Of a DNA stretch of 8,454 bases, positions 1-5,817 are shown piece by piece. The position numbers were made by a program, and so were the translations under genes. The DNA comes from an uncultured Vogesella sp. (GTDB lineage: Bacteria > Pseudomonadota > Gammaproteobacteria > Burkholderiales > Chromobacteriaceae). The stretch covers positions 1 to 8,454 of the forward strand of contig CAMLGD010000147.1 in assembly GCA_946479405.1 (NCBI GenBank), given 5' to 3'. The notes beneath the pieces were generated by a model that saw only the letters and a list, made by a program, of their open reading frames with translations, had not been told where the DNA came from and searched no databases. How positions within the stretch are numbered: position 1 is the first letter of the stretch; each line of letters starts with the position of its first letter.

Positions 1-112
1 CCTGTAGCTGGCGACGGGTGGTGTCCAGTTCCTGTTGTACTTGCTGGCGTTCGCGTTCCAGCTCGTTCAGGCGGGCTTCCAGTGCGTCGATCTTTTTACG
101 ATTACCAAACAT
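1..112 (-). CDS. N-terminal fragment of a coiled-coil protein, possibly a soluble chemoreceptor
   Basis: The reverse strand reads from ATG at 112-110 for 37 codons, open to the left edge, so only the N-terminus is visible. It begins MFGNRKKIDALEARLNELER and continues with an E/Q/R-rich heptad-like pattern, typical of a coiled coil. GGAG (minus strand, opposite 119-122) lies six bases before the ATG, which supports this start. Many cytoplasmic methyl-accepting chemotaxis proteins, including CZB-domain types, begin with a short MFG/MFF-basic segment followed by a coiled coil, so a soluble chemoreceptor is one reading. Other signalling or structural coiled-coil proteins could begin the same way. 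The coding call is fairly safe; the product is a guess. It is transcribed divergently from dctBD. Confidence 0.6.
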   Translation of the reverse strand, partial: MFGNRKKIDALEARLNELERERQQVQQELDTTRRQLQ

Positions 113-168
113 GAGTTGCTCCAGGCTGTTGCCACTGGCATTGAGTAGCGGCTGTTTTTTGTTCGCCA

Positions 169-205
169 ATCATACTTATTTGTCAGCAGCGCTAATTTGC
201 TTTTA
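169..205 (-). promoter_or_regulatory. Weak candidate promoter(s) for the leftward gene
   Basis: Two alternatives are visible on the minus strand in an AT-rich stretch. One is a -10-like TATGAT (opposite 169-174) without a convincing -35. The other is a sigma-28-like pair, TAAA (opposite 202-205) and GCTGACAA (opposite 180-187, 6 of 8 to GCCGATAA). The spacer of that pair is 14 rather than the usual 15. Either would start transcription 50-65 bases ahead of the leftward ATG. Sigma-28 would fit a chemotaxis gene, but the match is imperfect. Confidence 0.2.
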
Positions 206-258
206 TGCAGATTTTTGCAATTTATTTTTATGGCATGGTTTGGATGAAAGGTTGGTGT

Positions 259-302
259 GTACGGATTTCCGAACGTAACCGGCCGCCCGGTACGGCAATC
301 CG
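259..302 (+). promoter_or_regulatory. Tandem putative activator (UAS) sites upstream of dctBD
   Basis: The element GTACGG-N3-TCCG occurs at 259-271 and again at 290-302, start to start 31 bp, which is about three helical turns. Each contains the dyad CGG-N4-CCG. A further CGG-N4-CCG lies at 280-289, in a GC-rich stretch where it could be chance. If transcription starts near 395 (see the -24/-12 element), the two main sites are centred near -128 and -97. That is where enhancer sites of sigma-54 activators such as DctD are usually found. Repeat and spacing are seen directly; binding by DctD is inferred. Confidence 0.45.
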
Positions 303-327
303 GTTGAATTGTTGGACAAAAATGGCG

Positions 328-340
328 TAAGTCATTGATT
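328..340 (-). promoter_or_regulatory. Putative IHF binding site
   Basis: The minus strand reads AATCAATGACTTA, a perfect match to the IHF consensus WATCAANNNNTTR, within an AT-rich stretch. It lies between the tandem upstream elements and the -24/-12 promoter, centred near -61 from the predicted start. At sigma-54 promoters IHF usually binds in this interval and bends DNA so that the activator reaches the polymerase. Confidence 0.45.
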
Positions 341-367
341 TTTATTGTTTGCGTCGGCCGCAAAAAG

Positions 368-384
368 CTGGCCCGCAAAATGCT
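368..384 (+). promoter_or_regulatory. Putative sigma-54 (-24/-12) promoter for dctBD
   Basis: CTGGCCCG-N4-ATGCT matches the RpoN consensus YTGGCACG-N4-TTGCW at all but two positions. The invariant GG (370-371) and GC (382-383) are separated by exactly 10 bases, as required. Transcription would start near 395, leaving a leader of about 190 bases before dctB. A perfect IHF consensus and tandem upstream repeats at suitable distances support the call. DctD is itself a sigma-54 activator, so autoregulation is possible, though another activator could act here. Confidence 0.5.
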
Positions 385-452
385 AATAACAGGCAGAGTC
401 GATACCCGTTCGACCGGTAGACAAAAAAACACCACGGGCAAGAGCAAAACCT

Positions 453-501
453 GTCCGGCGCAGACCGGACGGCGCGGGCCGCCTCGCAGCGCGAGGCGGC
501 C
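453..501 (+). other. Two GC-rich hairpins in the dctB leader
   Basis: The first hairpin is GTCCGG (453-458) with CCGGAC (465-470) around a 6-base loop. The second is GGCCGCCTCGC (477-487) with GCGAGGCGGCC (491-501), a perfect 11-bp stem with a 3-base loop. No T-run follows on the + strand, so this does not look like an intrinsic terminator. They fall in the predicted 5' leader of dctB and could affect its translation or RNA stability. The rest of the 113-583 gap shows no credible gene. Confidence 0.4.
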
Positions 502-583
502 TCCCCGCCGCACCTCCTGATTTCCCCCAACAATCTGGCCGCAGCCGATGGGCTGTGATAGAACGCTCCATTCCTCATCGAAC

Positions 584-2485
584 ATGCTGCGCCTGCTTGT
601 TGACATGATTACCTCCCGCATACGCAAACCGCTGGTCTGGGGTGGCATTCTGGTATTGCTGGTGCTGCTGTGCAGCCTGGTGACCTACCGGGTGTCCTAC
701 CGTACCGGTGTCGAATCCCTGCGCGAGAACGGCAACCGCCAGCTGGAGCTGCACGCCCGCGGCGTGGAAAGCGAAATCGAGCGCTATATCTGGCTGCCGC
801 GCGTGCTTGGGCTGCACATTCCCACCCGCACGCTGCTGGAAGGCGACACCCCGGCGCTGCGCGGCAGCAGCGACCATTTCGCCCCGTTGCGACGCGAAGT
901 CAACGAATACCTGGAAGGCATGAATGCGCGCAGCGGTACGCTGGCGCTGTACGTGCTGGACATCAGCGGCCGCGTGCTGGCGGCCAGCAACTGGCGTCGC
1001 ATTGACAGCTATGTCGGCGAGGACCTGTCCACGCGGCCGTACTTTGTCGAAGCGATGAACGGCGGTCAGGGCCAGTTCTACGGCCTGGACAGCCTGTCCG
1101 GCGAGCCCGGCTACTACCTGTCCAGCCCGCTGCGGGTCGGCGACCGCATCATCGGCGTGGCGGTGGTAAAGGTGAAGCTGGCACAGCTGGAGCACGGCTG
1201 GCGCAAGGCCAACTCCAACGCGCTGGTTACCGACGAAAACGGTGTCATCATCCTGGCGGCGCACCCGGCGTGGTATCTGCGCGCCATGCAGCCGATCAGC
1301 GCCGAGCGCCGGCAGCAGCTGGCGCTAAGCCTGCAATACCACTGGGCGCTGCTGCCGGAACTGAGCCTGGCCGAGCGCGTGGCGCTGTCGCCGGGGCTGG
1401 AGCAGTGGGGCGTGGCGGACGAGAAAAACCCGCTGCGCGTCTACCGCTACCTGGTGCAGTCGCGCACCCTCAACGACACCCGCTGGAAGCTGACCCTGCT
1501 CAGCCCGCTGGGCGAGGTGCGCGCCGCGGCGCTGACCCACGCGCTGCTGGCCGCCGCACTGGCGGCGTTCGTCACCCTGCTGATCATCGCCATGAACGAG
1601 CGGCGCAAGGCACTGGCCACCAAGTTGGCCGCACGCGAAGCACTGGAAGCGGCCAACAGCGAACTGGAACGTCGGATTACCGAACGCACTGCCGATCTCA
1701 AGTCCAGCAACGACCGCCTGCGCGCCGAAATCCGCGAACGCGAGCAGGCGGAGCAGAACCTGCGCCAGACCCAGAGTGAGCTGATTCAGGCCGGCAAGCT
1801 GGCGGTGATCGGCCAGATGTCTACCAGCATCGCCCACGAGCTGAACCAGCCGCTGGCGGCGCTGCGCACCCTGTCCGGCAACACGGTGAAGTTTCTGCAG
1901 CGCGGCAAACTGGATATCGCCAGCGCCAACCTCAACACCATTGCCGAGCTGGTGGAGCGCATGGGCAAGATCACCGCCTCGCTGCGCTCCTTCGCCCGCC
2001 GTTCCGAACACGCCGGCGGGCGCGCCCGGTTGGCCGCCGCGGTGGACGCGGCGCTGTTCCTGTTGCACTCGCGGCTGAGCCACGAGCCGGTGTTGGTAGA
2101 GCAGCGCTTTGCCGAGGCCGAGCTGGCCATCGACCAGACCCGGCTGGAGCAGATCCTGGTCAACCTGCTGGCCAATGCCATGGACGCACTGCAAGGCCAG
2201 CCGGATGCCCGTATCGTGCTGTCCGGCCAGCGGCTGGAAGACAATTACCGGCTGGCGGTCAGCGACAACGGTAGCGGCCTGCCCGAGCACGTGATGAAGC
2301 ATCTGTTCGAACCGTTTTTCACCACCAAGCCGGCCGAACGCGGCCTGGGTCTGGGCCTGACACTGTCCGCCAGCCTCGCCGCCGCCGCCGGTGGCGCACT
2401 GACGGCCGGACCATCGGCGCTGGGTGGTGCCGAATTTGTCCTGATCCTGCCCCTGTGTCCCGAGGAGGACGCTGCCCATGTCTGA
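584..2485 (+). CDS. dctB: DctB-type membrane sensor histidine kinase
   Basis: Sensor kinase of the DctB family, which detects periplasmic C4-dicarboxylates and phosphorylates DctD. From ATG 584 it has 633 residues. TM1 is about 17-35. The periplasmic sensor carries family hallmarks: a VLDISGRVLAASNW stretch, RPYF, and GEPGYYLSSP. TM2 is about 317-337, followed by a charged coiled coil. The H-box is IAHELNQPL with His418. The N-box is LLANAMDA (Asn531), with SDNGSGL (Asp561), LFEPFFTTK and GLGLGLTL of the ATP lid. The start is uncertain: in-frame ATGs at 548, 584 and 605 all lack a good Shine-Dalgarno. An in-frame stop at 518-520 limits extension, and 605 (626 residues, just before TM1) is equally plausible. 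The stop overlaps dctD by 8 bases. The ligand is inferred from family; no transporter gene adjoins it in the window. Confidence 0.9.
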   Translation: MLRLLVDMITSRIRKPLVWGGILVLLVLLCSLVTYRVSYRTGVESLRENGNRQLELHARGVESEIERYIWLPRVLGLHIPTRTLLEGDTPALRGSSDHFAPLRREVNEYLEGMNARSGTLALYVLDISGRVLAASNWRRIDSYVGEDLSTRPYFVEAMNGGQGQFYGLDSLSGEPGYYLSSPLRVGDRIIGVAVVKVKLAQLEHGWRKANSNALVTDENGVIILAAHPAWYLRAMQPISAERRQQLALSLQYHWALLPELSLAERVALSPGLEQWGVADEKNPLRVYRYLVQSRTLNDTRWKLTLLSPLGEVRAAALTHALLAAALAAFVTLLIIAMNERRKALATKLAAREALEAANSELERRITERTADLKSSNDRLRAEIREREQAEQNLRQTQSELIQAGKLAVIGQMSTSIAHELNQPLAALRTLSGNTVKFLQRGKLDIASANLNTIAELVERMGKITASLRSFARRSEHAGGRARLAAAVDAALFLLHSRLSHEPVLVEQRFAEAELAIDQTRLEQILVNLLANAMDALQGQPDARIVLSGQRLEDNYRLAVSDNGSGLPEHVMKHLFEPFFTTKPAERGLGLGLTLSASLAAAAGGALTAGPSALGGAEFVLILPLCPEEDAAHV

Positions 2486-3806
2486 ACACGCCTTGCCGAT
2501 CCTGTTTGTCGAAGACGACCCGCATGTGTTGCTGGGCTGCCAGCAGGCCTTGCTGCTGGAAGACCTGCCGGTGATCGGCTGCGGCAGCGCCGAAGAAGCG
2601 CTGCAGAAAATCGCCCAGGGTCTGCAGCCGGGCATCGTGATCACCGACGTGCGCCTGCCGGGCATGGACGGCCTGAGCCTGCAGCAGCTGCTGCGCGAGC
2701 AGGACCGGCAGCTGCCGGTGGTGCTGGTTACCGGCCACGGCGATGTGGCGATGGCGGTGCAGGCGATGCGCGATGGCGCCTACGACTTCGTGGAAAAACC
2801 GTTTTCGCCGGAGCGGCTGGTGGATGTGGCGCGGCGCGCGCTGCAACAGCGCATGCTGACACTGGAAGTCGACAGCCTGCGCCGGCAGCTGGATGGCCGC
2901 CAGACGCTGGAGCAGCGCATCATCGGCCGCTCCAGCCGCATGCGCGAGCTGCGCGAACTGATCATGAATGTGGCCGACACCGGCGCCAACGTGCTGATCC
3001 ATGGCGAAACCGGCACCGGCAAGGAGCTGGTGGCCAGCTGTCTGCACGATTACAGCCGCCGCCACGAGCACCACTACGTCGCCATCAACTGTGGCGGGCT
3101 GCCGGAAAACCTGTTCGAGAGCGAAATCTTCGGTCACGAAGCCAATGCCTTTACCGGTGCCGGCAAACGCCGTATCGGCAAGATCGAGTATGCGCACAAG
3201 GGCACGCTGTTCCTGGATGAAGTGGAAACCATGCCCATCAACCTGCAGATCAAGCTGTTGCGCGTGCTGCAGGAGCACAAGCTGGAGCGGCTGGGTTCCA
3301 ACCAGGCGGTGGACGTGGATTGCCGGCTGATCGCCGCCACCAAGGAAGACCTCGATCAGCTGTCGCAGCAGGGCAAGTTCCGCGCCGACTTCTACTACCG
3401 GCTCAACGTGGTGTCGCTGGAGATTCCGGCGCTGCGCGAGCGGCGCGAGGATATTCCGCTACTGTTCGAATGCTTCCTGCAGCAGGCGGCACTGCGCTTC
3501 GACCGCGAATCCATCGAGATCGACCGCAAGACGCTGAGCCAGCTGATGGCGCATGACTGGCCGGGCAATGTGCGCGAACTGCGCAACGTGGCCGAGCGCT
3601 ATGCGCTGGGGCTGCCGGTATTCAAGGGCAGCGGCGGCGAGAGCCTGTCGCCCAGCCTGGCGGAAAGTGTCGAGGCGTATGAGAAGAGCCTGATTGTGGA
3701 AGCACTGCGTCGCCATGGTGGCAATATGACCCAGGCCAGCCAGGCCTTGGGTACACCGAAAACCACGCTGTTCGACAAGGTAAAAAAATACGGCCTGCAG
3801 AATTAA
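2478..3806 (+). CDS. dctD: DctD-type sigma-54-dependent response regulator
   Basis: NtrC-class activator of 442 residues, partner of the preceding kinase. The receiver domain (about 7-120) has acidic Asp13/Asp14, phospho-acceptor Asp57 in ITDVRLPGMDG, Thr85 and Lys107. The AAA+ domain (about 148-375) has Walker A GETGTGKE (176-183), Walker B LFLDE (Asp247, Glu248), FRADFYYRLN and DWPGNVREL. A Fis-type helix-turn-helix lies at about 395-440 (GGNMTQASQALGTPKTTLFD). In this family phosphorylation drives oligomerisation and ATP-dependent opening of RNA polymerase-sigma-54 complexes, classically at dicarboxylate transporter promoters. The loop that contacts sigma-54 reads NAFTGA (Asn223) instead of GAFTGA. 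The start is well supported: GAGGAGG from 2462, and the ATG overlaps the dctB stop by 8 bases, suggesting translational coupling. The regulon is inferred; candidate sites lie upstream of dctB. Confidence 0.92.
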   Translation: MSEHALPILFVEDDPHVLLGCQQALLLEDLPVIGCGSAEEALQKIAQGLQPGIVITDVRLPGMDGLSLQQLLREQDRQLPVVLVTGHGDVAMAVQAMRDGAYDFVEKPFSPERLVDVARRALQQRMLTLEVDSLRRQLDGRQTLEQRIIGRSSRMRELRELIMNVADTGANVLIHGETGTGKELVASCLHDYSRRHEHHYVAINCGGLPENLFESEIFGHEANAFTGAGKRRIGKIEYAHKGTLFLDEVETMPINLQIKLLRVLQEHKLERLGSNQAVDVDCRLIAATKEDLDQLSQQGKFRADFYYRLNVVSLEIPALRERREDIPLLFECFLQQAALRFDRESIEIDRKTLSQLMAHDWPGNVRELRNVAERYALGLPVFKGSGGESLSPSLAESVEAYEKSLIVEALRRHGGNMTQASQALGTPKTTLFDKVKKYGLQN

Positions 3807-3830
3807 TCGCGCCAATAAATAGCCAGTAAT

Positions 3831-3868
3831 AAAACCCGCAACCAGTGCGCCGCTGTTGCGGGTTTTTT
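3831..3868 (+). terminator. Intrinsic terminator after dctD
   Basis: AAAACCCGCAAC (3831-3842) pairs perfectly with GTTGCGGGTTTT (3855-3866) across a 12-base loop, and a T-run covers 3863-3868. It begins 24 bases after the dctD stop. It should end the dctBD transcript; the left arm offers only AAAA, so leftward function would be weak. Confidence 0.85.
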
Positions 3869-4068
3869 ATTTTGTGGATTTTACTGGCGGTGATTGCTTG
3901 TTTTCCTGCCTTGGCGATTGTCGGCCACGGGACGACGGGGCTGCCACGGCGGCGCTTATCACCGGCCATGCAAAGCTTTGCGCTATTTGTTGCTTCCCCG
4001 CCCAAGGGTGGCCGCATATAGTGGAATCTCAGTATTGCGGTTTTCTCCTATGTTTGTCCCGTTGCTTT
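3869..4068. other. Gap between two terminators, no convincing gene
   Basis: About 200 bases lie between the dctD terminator and a second + strand terminator. A + frame stays open from 3856 to 4119, but it starts inside the first terminator, has no ATG and runs through the second hairpin. Its only notable property is nine Cys codons. A 12-bp palindrome, GCAAAGCTTTGC, lies at 3970-3981. AAGGGTGG at 4004-4011 precedes a GTG at 4021 at a longer than usual distance. No promoter stands out. It could encode a small RNA or be part of a leader for ssu, but nothing here proves either. Confidence 0.3.
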
Positions 4069-4096
4069 GGCCGGATCGTTGATCCGGCCATTTTTT
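4069..4096 (+). terminator. Second intrinsic terminator, 140 bp upstream of ssuE
   Basis: GGCCGGATC (4069-4077) pairs perfectly with GATCCGGCC (4081-4089) around GTT, followed by A and six T (4091-4096). It is oriented for rightward transcription only. No gene immediately precedes it, so it is a backup for the dctD terminator, the end of an unannotated small RNA, or an attenuator in an ssu leader. Confidence 0.8.
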
Positions 4097-4145
4097 ATTT
4101 CGTGGCAGTAAATGAATAAGTAAATCGGCGTGTTTCATTTGCAGT

Positions 4146-4167
4146 AATAGCGCATTGCTTCGCTATT
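4146..4167. promoter_or_regulatory. Inverted repeat upstream of ssuE, possible operator
   Basis: AATAGCG (4146-4152) and CGCTATT (4161-4167) form a perfect 7-bp inverted repeat separated by 8 bases. It lies in an AT-rich stretch about 70-90 bases ahead of the ssuE start, where the operon promoter is expected. A TTTAAT (-10-like, 5 of 6) at 4167-4172 has no good -35, and a TTGCTT (4172-4177) has only poor -10 partners. ssu operons elsewhere depend on LysR-type CysB/Cbl, but no clear CysB site was recognised. Confidence 0.3.
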
Positions 4168-4202
4168 TTAATTGCTTAGTTTTGGCTAGCTGTTTTGTTA
4201 AT

Positions 4203-4232
4203 GTTTTCCCATGCAAAAACGAAATGGAAAAC
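4203..4232 (+). promoter_or_regulatory. Hairpin that could sequester the ssuE ribosome binding site
   Basis: GTTTTCC (4203-4209) pairs perfectly with GGAAAAC (4226-4232); AT on the inner side can extend the stem past a bulged C. The right arm ends four bases before the ssuE ATG and contains GGAAAA, the only Shine-Dalgarno-like sequence there. If the mRNA starts upstream of 4203, the hairpin would limit ssuE translation. It could instead be a protein-binding dyad. Confidence 0.3.
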
Positions 4233-4236
4233 ACCA

Positions 4237-4818
4237 ATGAACATTGTCGCCATTCTGGGCAGCCCGAGTAAAAGCTCCCGCACCGCCCGCTTGATCGAGC
4301 ATGCCGCGCGGCGGTTGCAGCCGGCCGGTATCCATGTGGACAGCGTGAGCATCTACGACTTCCCGGCCGACGATCTGCTGTACGGCAACTTTGCCGCGCC
4401 GGCGGTGCAGGCGCTGCAGCAACGTGTTGCCGCGGCGCAGGGCGTGATCATTGCCACCCCGGTATACAAGGCCGCCTACGCCGGTGCGCTGAAAGTGCTG
4501 CTGGACCTGATTCCGGAAGGCGGCTTTGCCGGCAAGCCGGTGCTGCCGCTGGCCAGCGGCGGCTCGCCCGGCCACCTGCTGGCGGTGGATTACGCCATCA
4601 AGCCGGTGCTGGCCGCACTGAAGGCCAGCGAAATCCACCAAGGGGTGTTTGCGGTGGAAAGCCAGATCGGCCGTGGCGCCGATGGCGAGCTGGCGGCCGA
4701 GCTGGCACAGCGGCTGGACGTGGCGCTGGATGAGTTTGCCGCACTGTTGCAAAGCCCAGCGCCGGCGGCTACCCCGCGCCTGCCGGACGATTTTATTTCC
4801 CGCCTGATCAGTCTTTGA
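4237..4818 (+). CDS. ssuE: NADPH-dependent FMN reductase SsuE
   Basis: Flavodoxin-like reductase of 193 residues (E. coli SsuE is 191) that uses NAD(P)H to make reduced FMN for the SsuD monooxygenase. The N-terminal flavin phosphate loop is ILGSPSKSSRT (6-16). The core has ATPVYKAAYAGALKVLLDL, and the HLLAVDYAIKPVL segment is diagnostic of SsuE. Its Tyr119 corresponds to the inserted pi-helix tyrosine that distinguishes SsuE from ordinary flavin-bound reductases. The frame stays open upstream to a TTG at 4195, but the family's N-terminus aligns with ATG 4237, preceded by a weak GGAAAA that may sit in a hairpin. It is the first gene of ssuEADCB; the gap to ssuA is 20 bases. Sulfur-starvation control is expected from the family but is not proven by the sequence. 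Confidence 0.93.
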   Translation: MNIVAILGSPSKSSRTARLIEHAARRLQPAGIHVDSVSIYDFPADDLLYGNFAAPAVQALQQRVAAAQGVIIATPVYKAAYAGALKVLLDLIPEGGFAGKPVLPLASGGSPGHLLAVDYAIKPVLAALKASEIHQGVFAVESQIGRGADGELAAELAQRLDVALDEFAALLQSPAPAATPRLPDDFISRLISL

Positions 4819-4838
4819 TTTCCTGTTGGAGTGACACC

Positions 4839-5768
4839 ATGCAAGTAACCCGCAAATTGGGCGCGCTGGCCGTGCTGCTGGCGCTGGGCGCCCCGGCGCT
4901 GGCGCTGGATCTGAACATCGGCTACCAGAAAAGCGCACTGAATCTGGCCTCGCTGAAGGCGCAGGGCACGCTGGAAAAACAGCTCAAGCCGCTGGGCGTG
5001 GAGGTGAAGTGGTTTGAATTCCAGGCCGGCCCGCCGCTGCTGGAGGCGATGAACGCCGGCAGCGTCAGCATCGGCATGACCGGCGACTCGCCGCCGGTAT
5101 TTGCCCAGGCCGCCGGGGCGGACATCGTCTACATCGGGCAGGAGCCGGCCAAGCCGGAATCCTCCGCCATCCTGGTGCCGGCCAATTCCACCATCCGCAC
5201 GCTGGCCGATCTCAAGGGCAAGCGCATCGCCTTTACCAAGGGCAGTAGCGCGCATTACCTGACCGTCAGCGCGCTGCAAAAGGTCCGGCTGAGCTACAGC
5301 GACATCACCCCGGTGTACCTGTCGCCGTCCGAGGCGCGCGCGGCGTTCGAGCGCGGCAGCGTCGATGCCTGGACCATCTGGGACCCGTACTACGCGGCGG
5401 CGCAACGCGCCGGCGGCGTGCGGGTGCTGTCCAGTGGCAAGGGGCTGACCGGCAACAACACCTTCTACCTGGCGCAGCGCGCCTTTGCCCGCGCCAATCC
5501 CAAGGTGATCGACGTGGTGTTCAAGGCGCTGACCGCCAACGACAAGTGGCTGAAGAGCGACGTGAAAACCGTGGCCGCCACGCTGTCCGGCTACACCGGG
5601 CTGGAAGCCGCCACCTACGAGGCGATGCTGGCGCGCAACCCCAGCTACAGCGTGAGCTACCTCAAGCCGGCGGTGCTGCACGAGCAGCAGAAAGTGGCCG
5701 ACGCCTTCTACAGCCTGGGGCTGATTCCGCGCGCCATCAAGGTGGCCGACGCGTTCTGGAAACCGTAA
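4839..5768 (+). CDS. ssuA: Periplasmic aliphatic sulfonate-binding protein SsuA
   Basis: Substrate-binding protein of the sulfonate ABC importer, 309 residues. A signal peptide (about 1-22) has basic Arg5/Lys6, a hydrophobic A/L core and APALA before the likely cleavage site. The mature part begins [10 protein letters not shown] and shows the SsuA/TauA pattern: [53 protein letters not shown], and [14 protein letters not shown]. These build the two-lobed pocket that holds the sulfonate. ATG 4839 is chosen because TTGGAG precedes it with good spacing and the signal peptide starts there; the frame also has an ATG at 4815 inside ssuE. It belongs to the operon with SsuC and SsuB. A 20-bp palindrome directly follows the gene. 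Exact sulfonate preference cannot be read from sequence. Confidence 0.93.
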   Translation: MQVTRKLGALAVLLALGAPALALDLNIGYQKSALNLASLKAQGTLEKQLKPLGVEVKWFEFQAGPPLLEAMNAGSVSIGMTGDSPPVFAQAAGADIVYIGQEPAKPESSAILVPANSTIRTLADLKGKRIAFTKGSSAHYLTVSALQKVRLSYSDITPVYLSPSEARAAFERGSVDAWTIWDPYYAAAQRAGGVRVLSSGKGLTGNNTFYLAQRAFARANPKVIDVVFKALTANDKWLKSDVKTVAATLSGYTGLEAATYEAMLARNPSYSVSYLKPAVLHEQQKVADAFYSLGLIPRAIKVADAFWKP

Positions 5769-5774
5769 CCGCCA

Positions 5775-5794
5775 TGCGGCCAACGTTGGCCGCA
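5775..5794. repeat. Perfect 20-bp palindrome between ssuA and ssuD
   Basis: TGCGGCCAAC (5775-5784) is followed directly by its exact reverse complement GTTGGCCGCA (5785-5794), six bases after the ssuA stop. No T-run follows, so it is not a standard terminator. In RNA it would fold into a strong stem, possibly protecting the 3' end of ssuE-ssuA mRNA so that more binding protein is made. A DNA-binding operator is an alternative. Confidence 0.6.
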
Positions 5795-5817
5795 GGTGCA
5801 GACTAAGGATACGCAGC

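Noticed and set aside
18..278. 86-codon + strand frame across the left edge
   Set aside because: It is antisense to the better supported minus-strand coiled-coil start, which has a GGAG site, and then crosses the AT-rich promoter region.
477..501. Hairpin considered as an intrinsic terminator
   Set aside because: The stem is strong, but it is followed by CTCCCCGCC on the + strand rather than T's, and there is no adjacent T-run on the minus side.
335..520. 61-codon + strand frame in the dctB leader
   Set aside because: It starts with TTG, overlaps the -24/-12 element, and is R/P/T-rich through the hairpins with no ribosome binding site.
1325..2665. 446-codon open frame on the minus strand opposite dctB/dctD
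   Set aside because: It is a by-product of GC-rich codon bias. The + strand product has complete kinase motifs, while this translation is low-complexity Q/G/A/R-rich with no domain.
3856..4119. 87-codon Cys-rich open frame between dctD and ssuE
   Set aside because: It has no ATG, begins inside the dctD terminator, has no good ribosome binding site and runs through the second terminator. It is not called as a gene, though its Cys codons are noted as a weak attenuation hint.
4195..4236. Longer ssuE start from TTG 4195
   Set aside because: It adds 14 residues absent from SsuE proteins; the family N-terminus aligns with ATG 4237.
4815..4838. Longer ssuA start from ATG 4815
   Set aside because: It overlaps the ssuE stop and puts eight residues before the signal peptide, while ATG 4839 has a proper TTGGAG.
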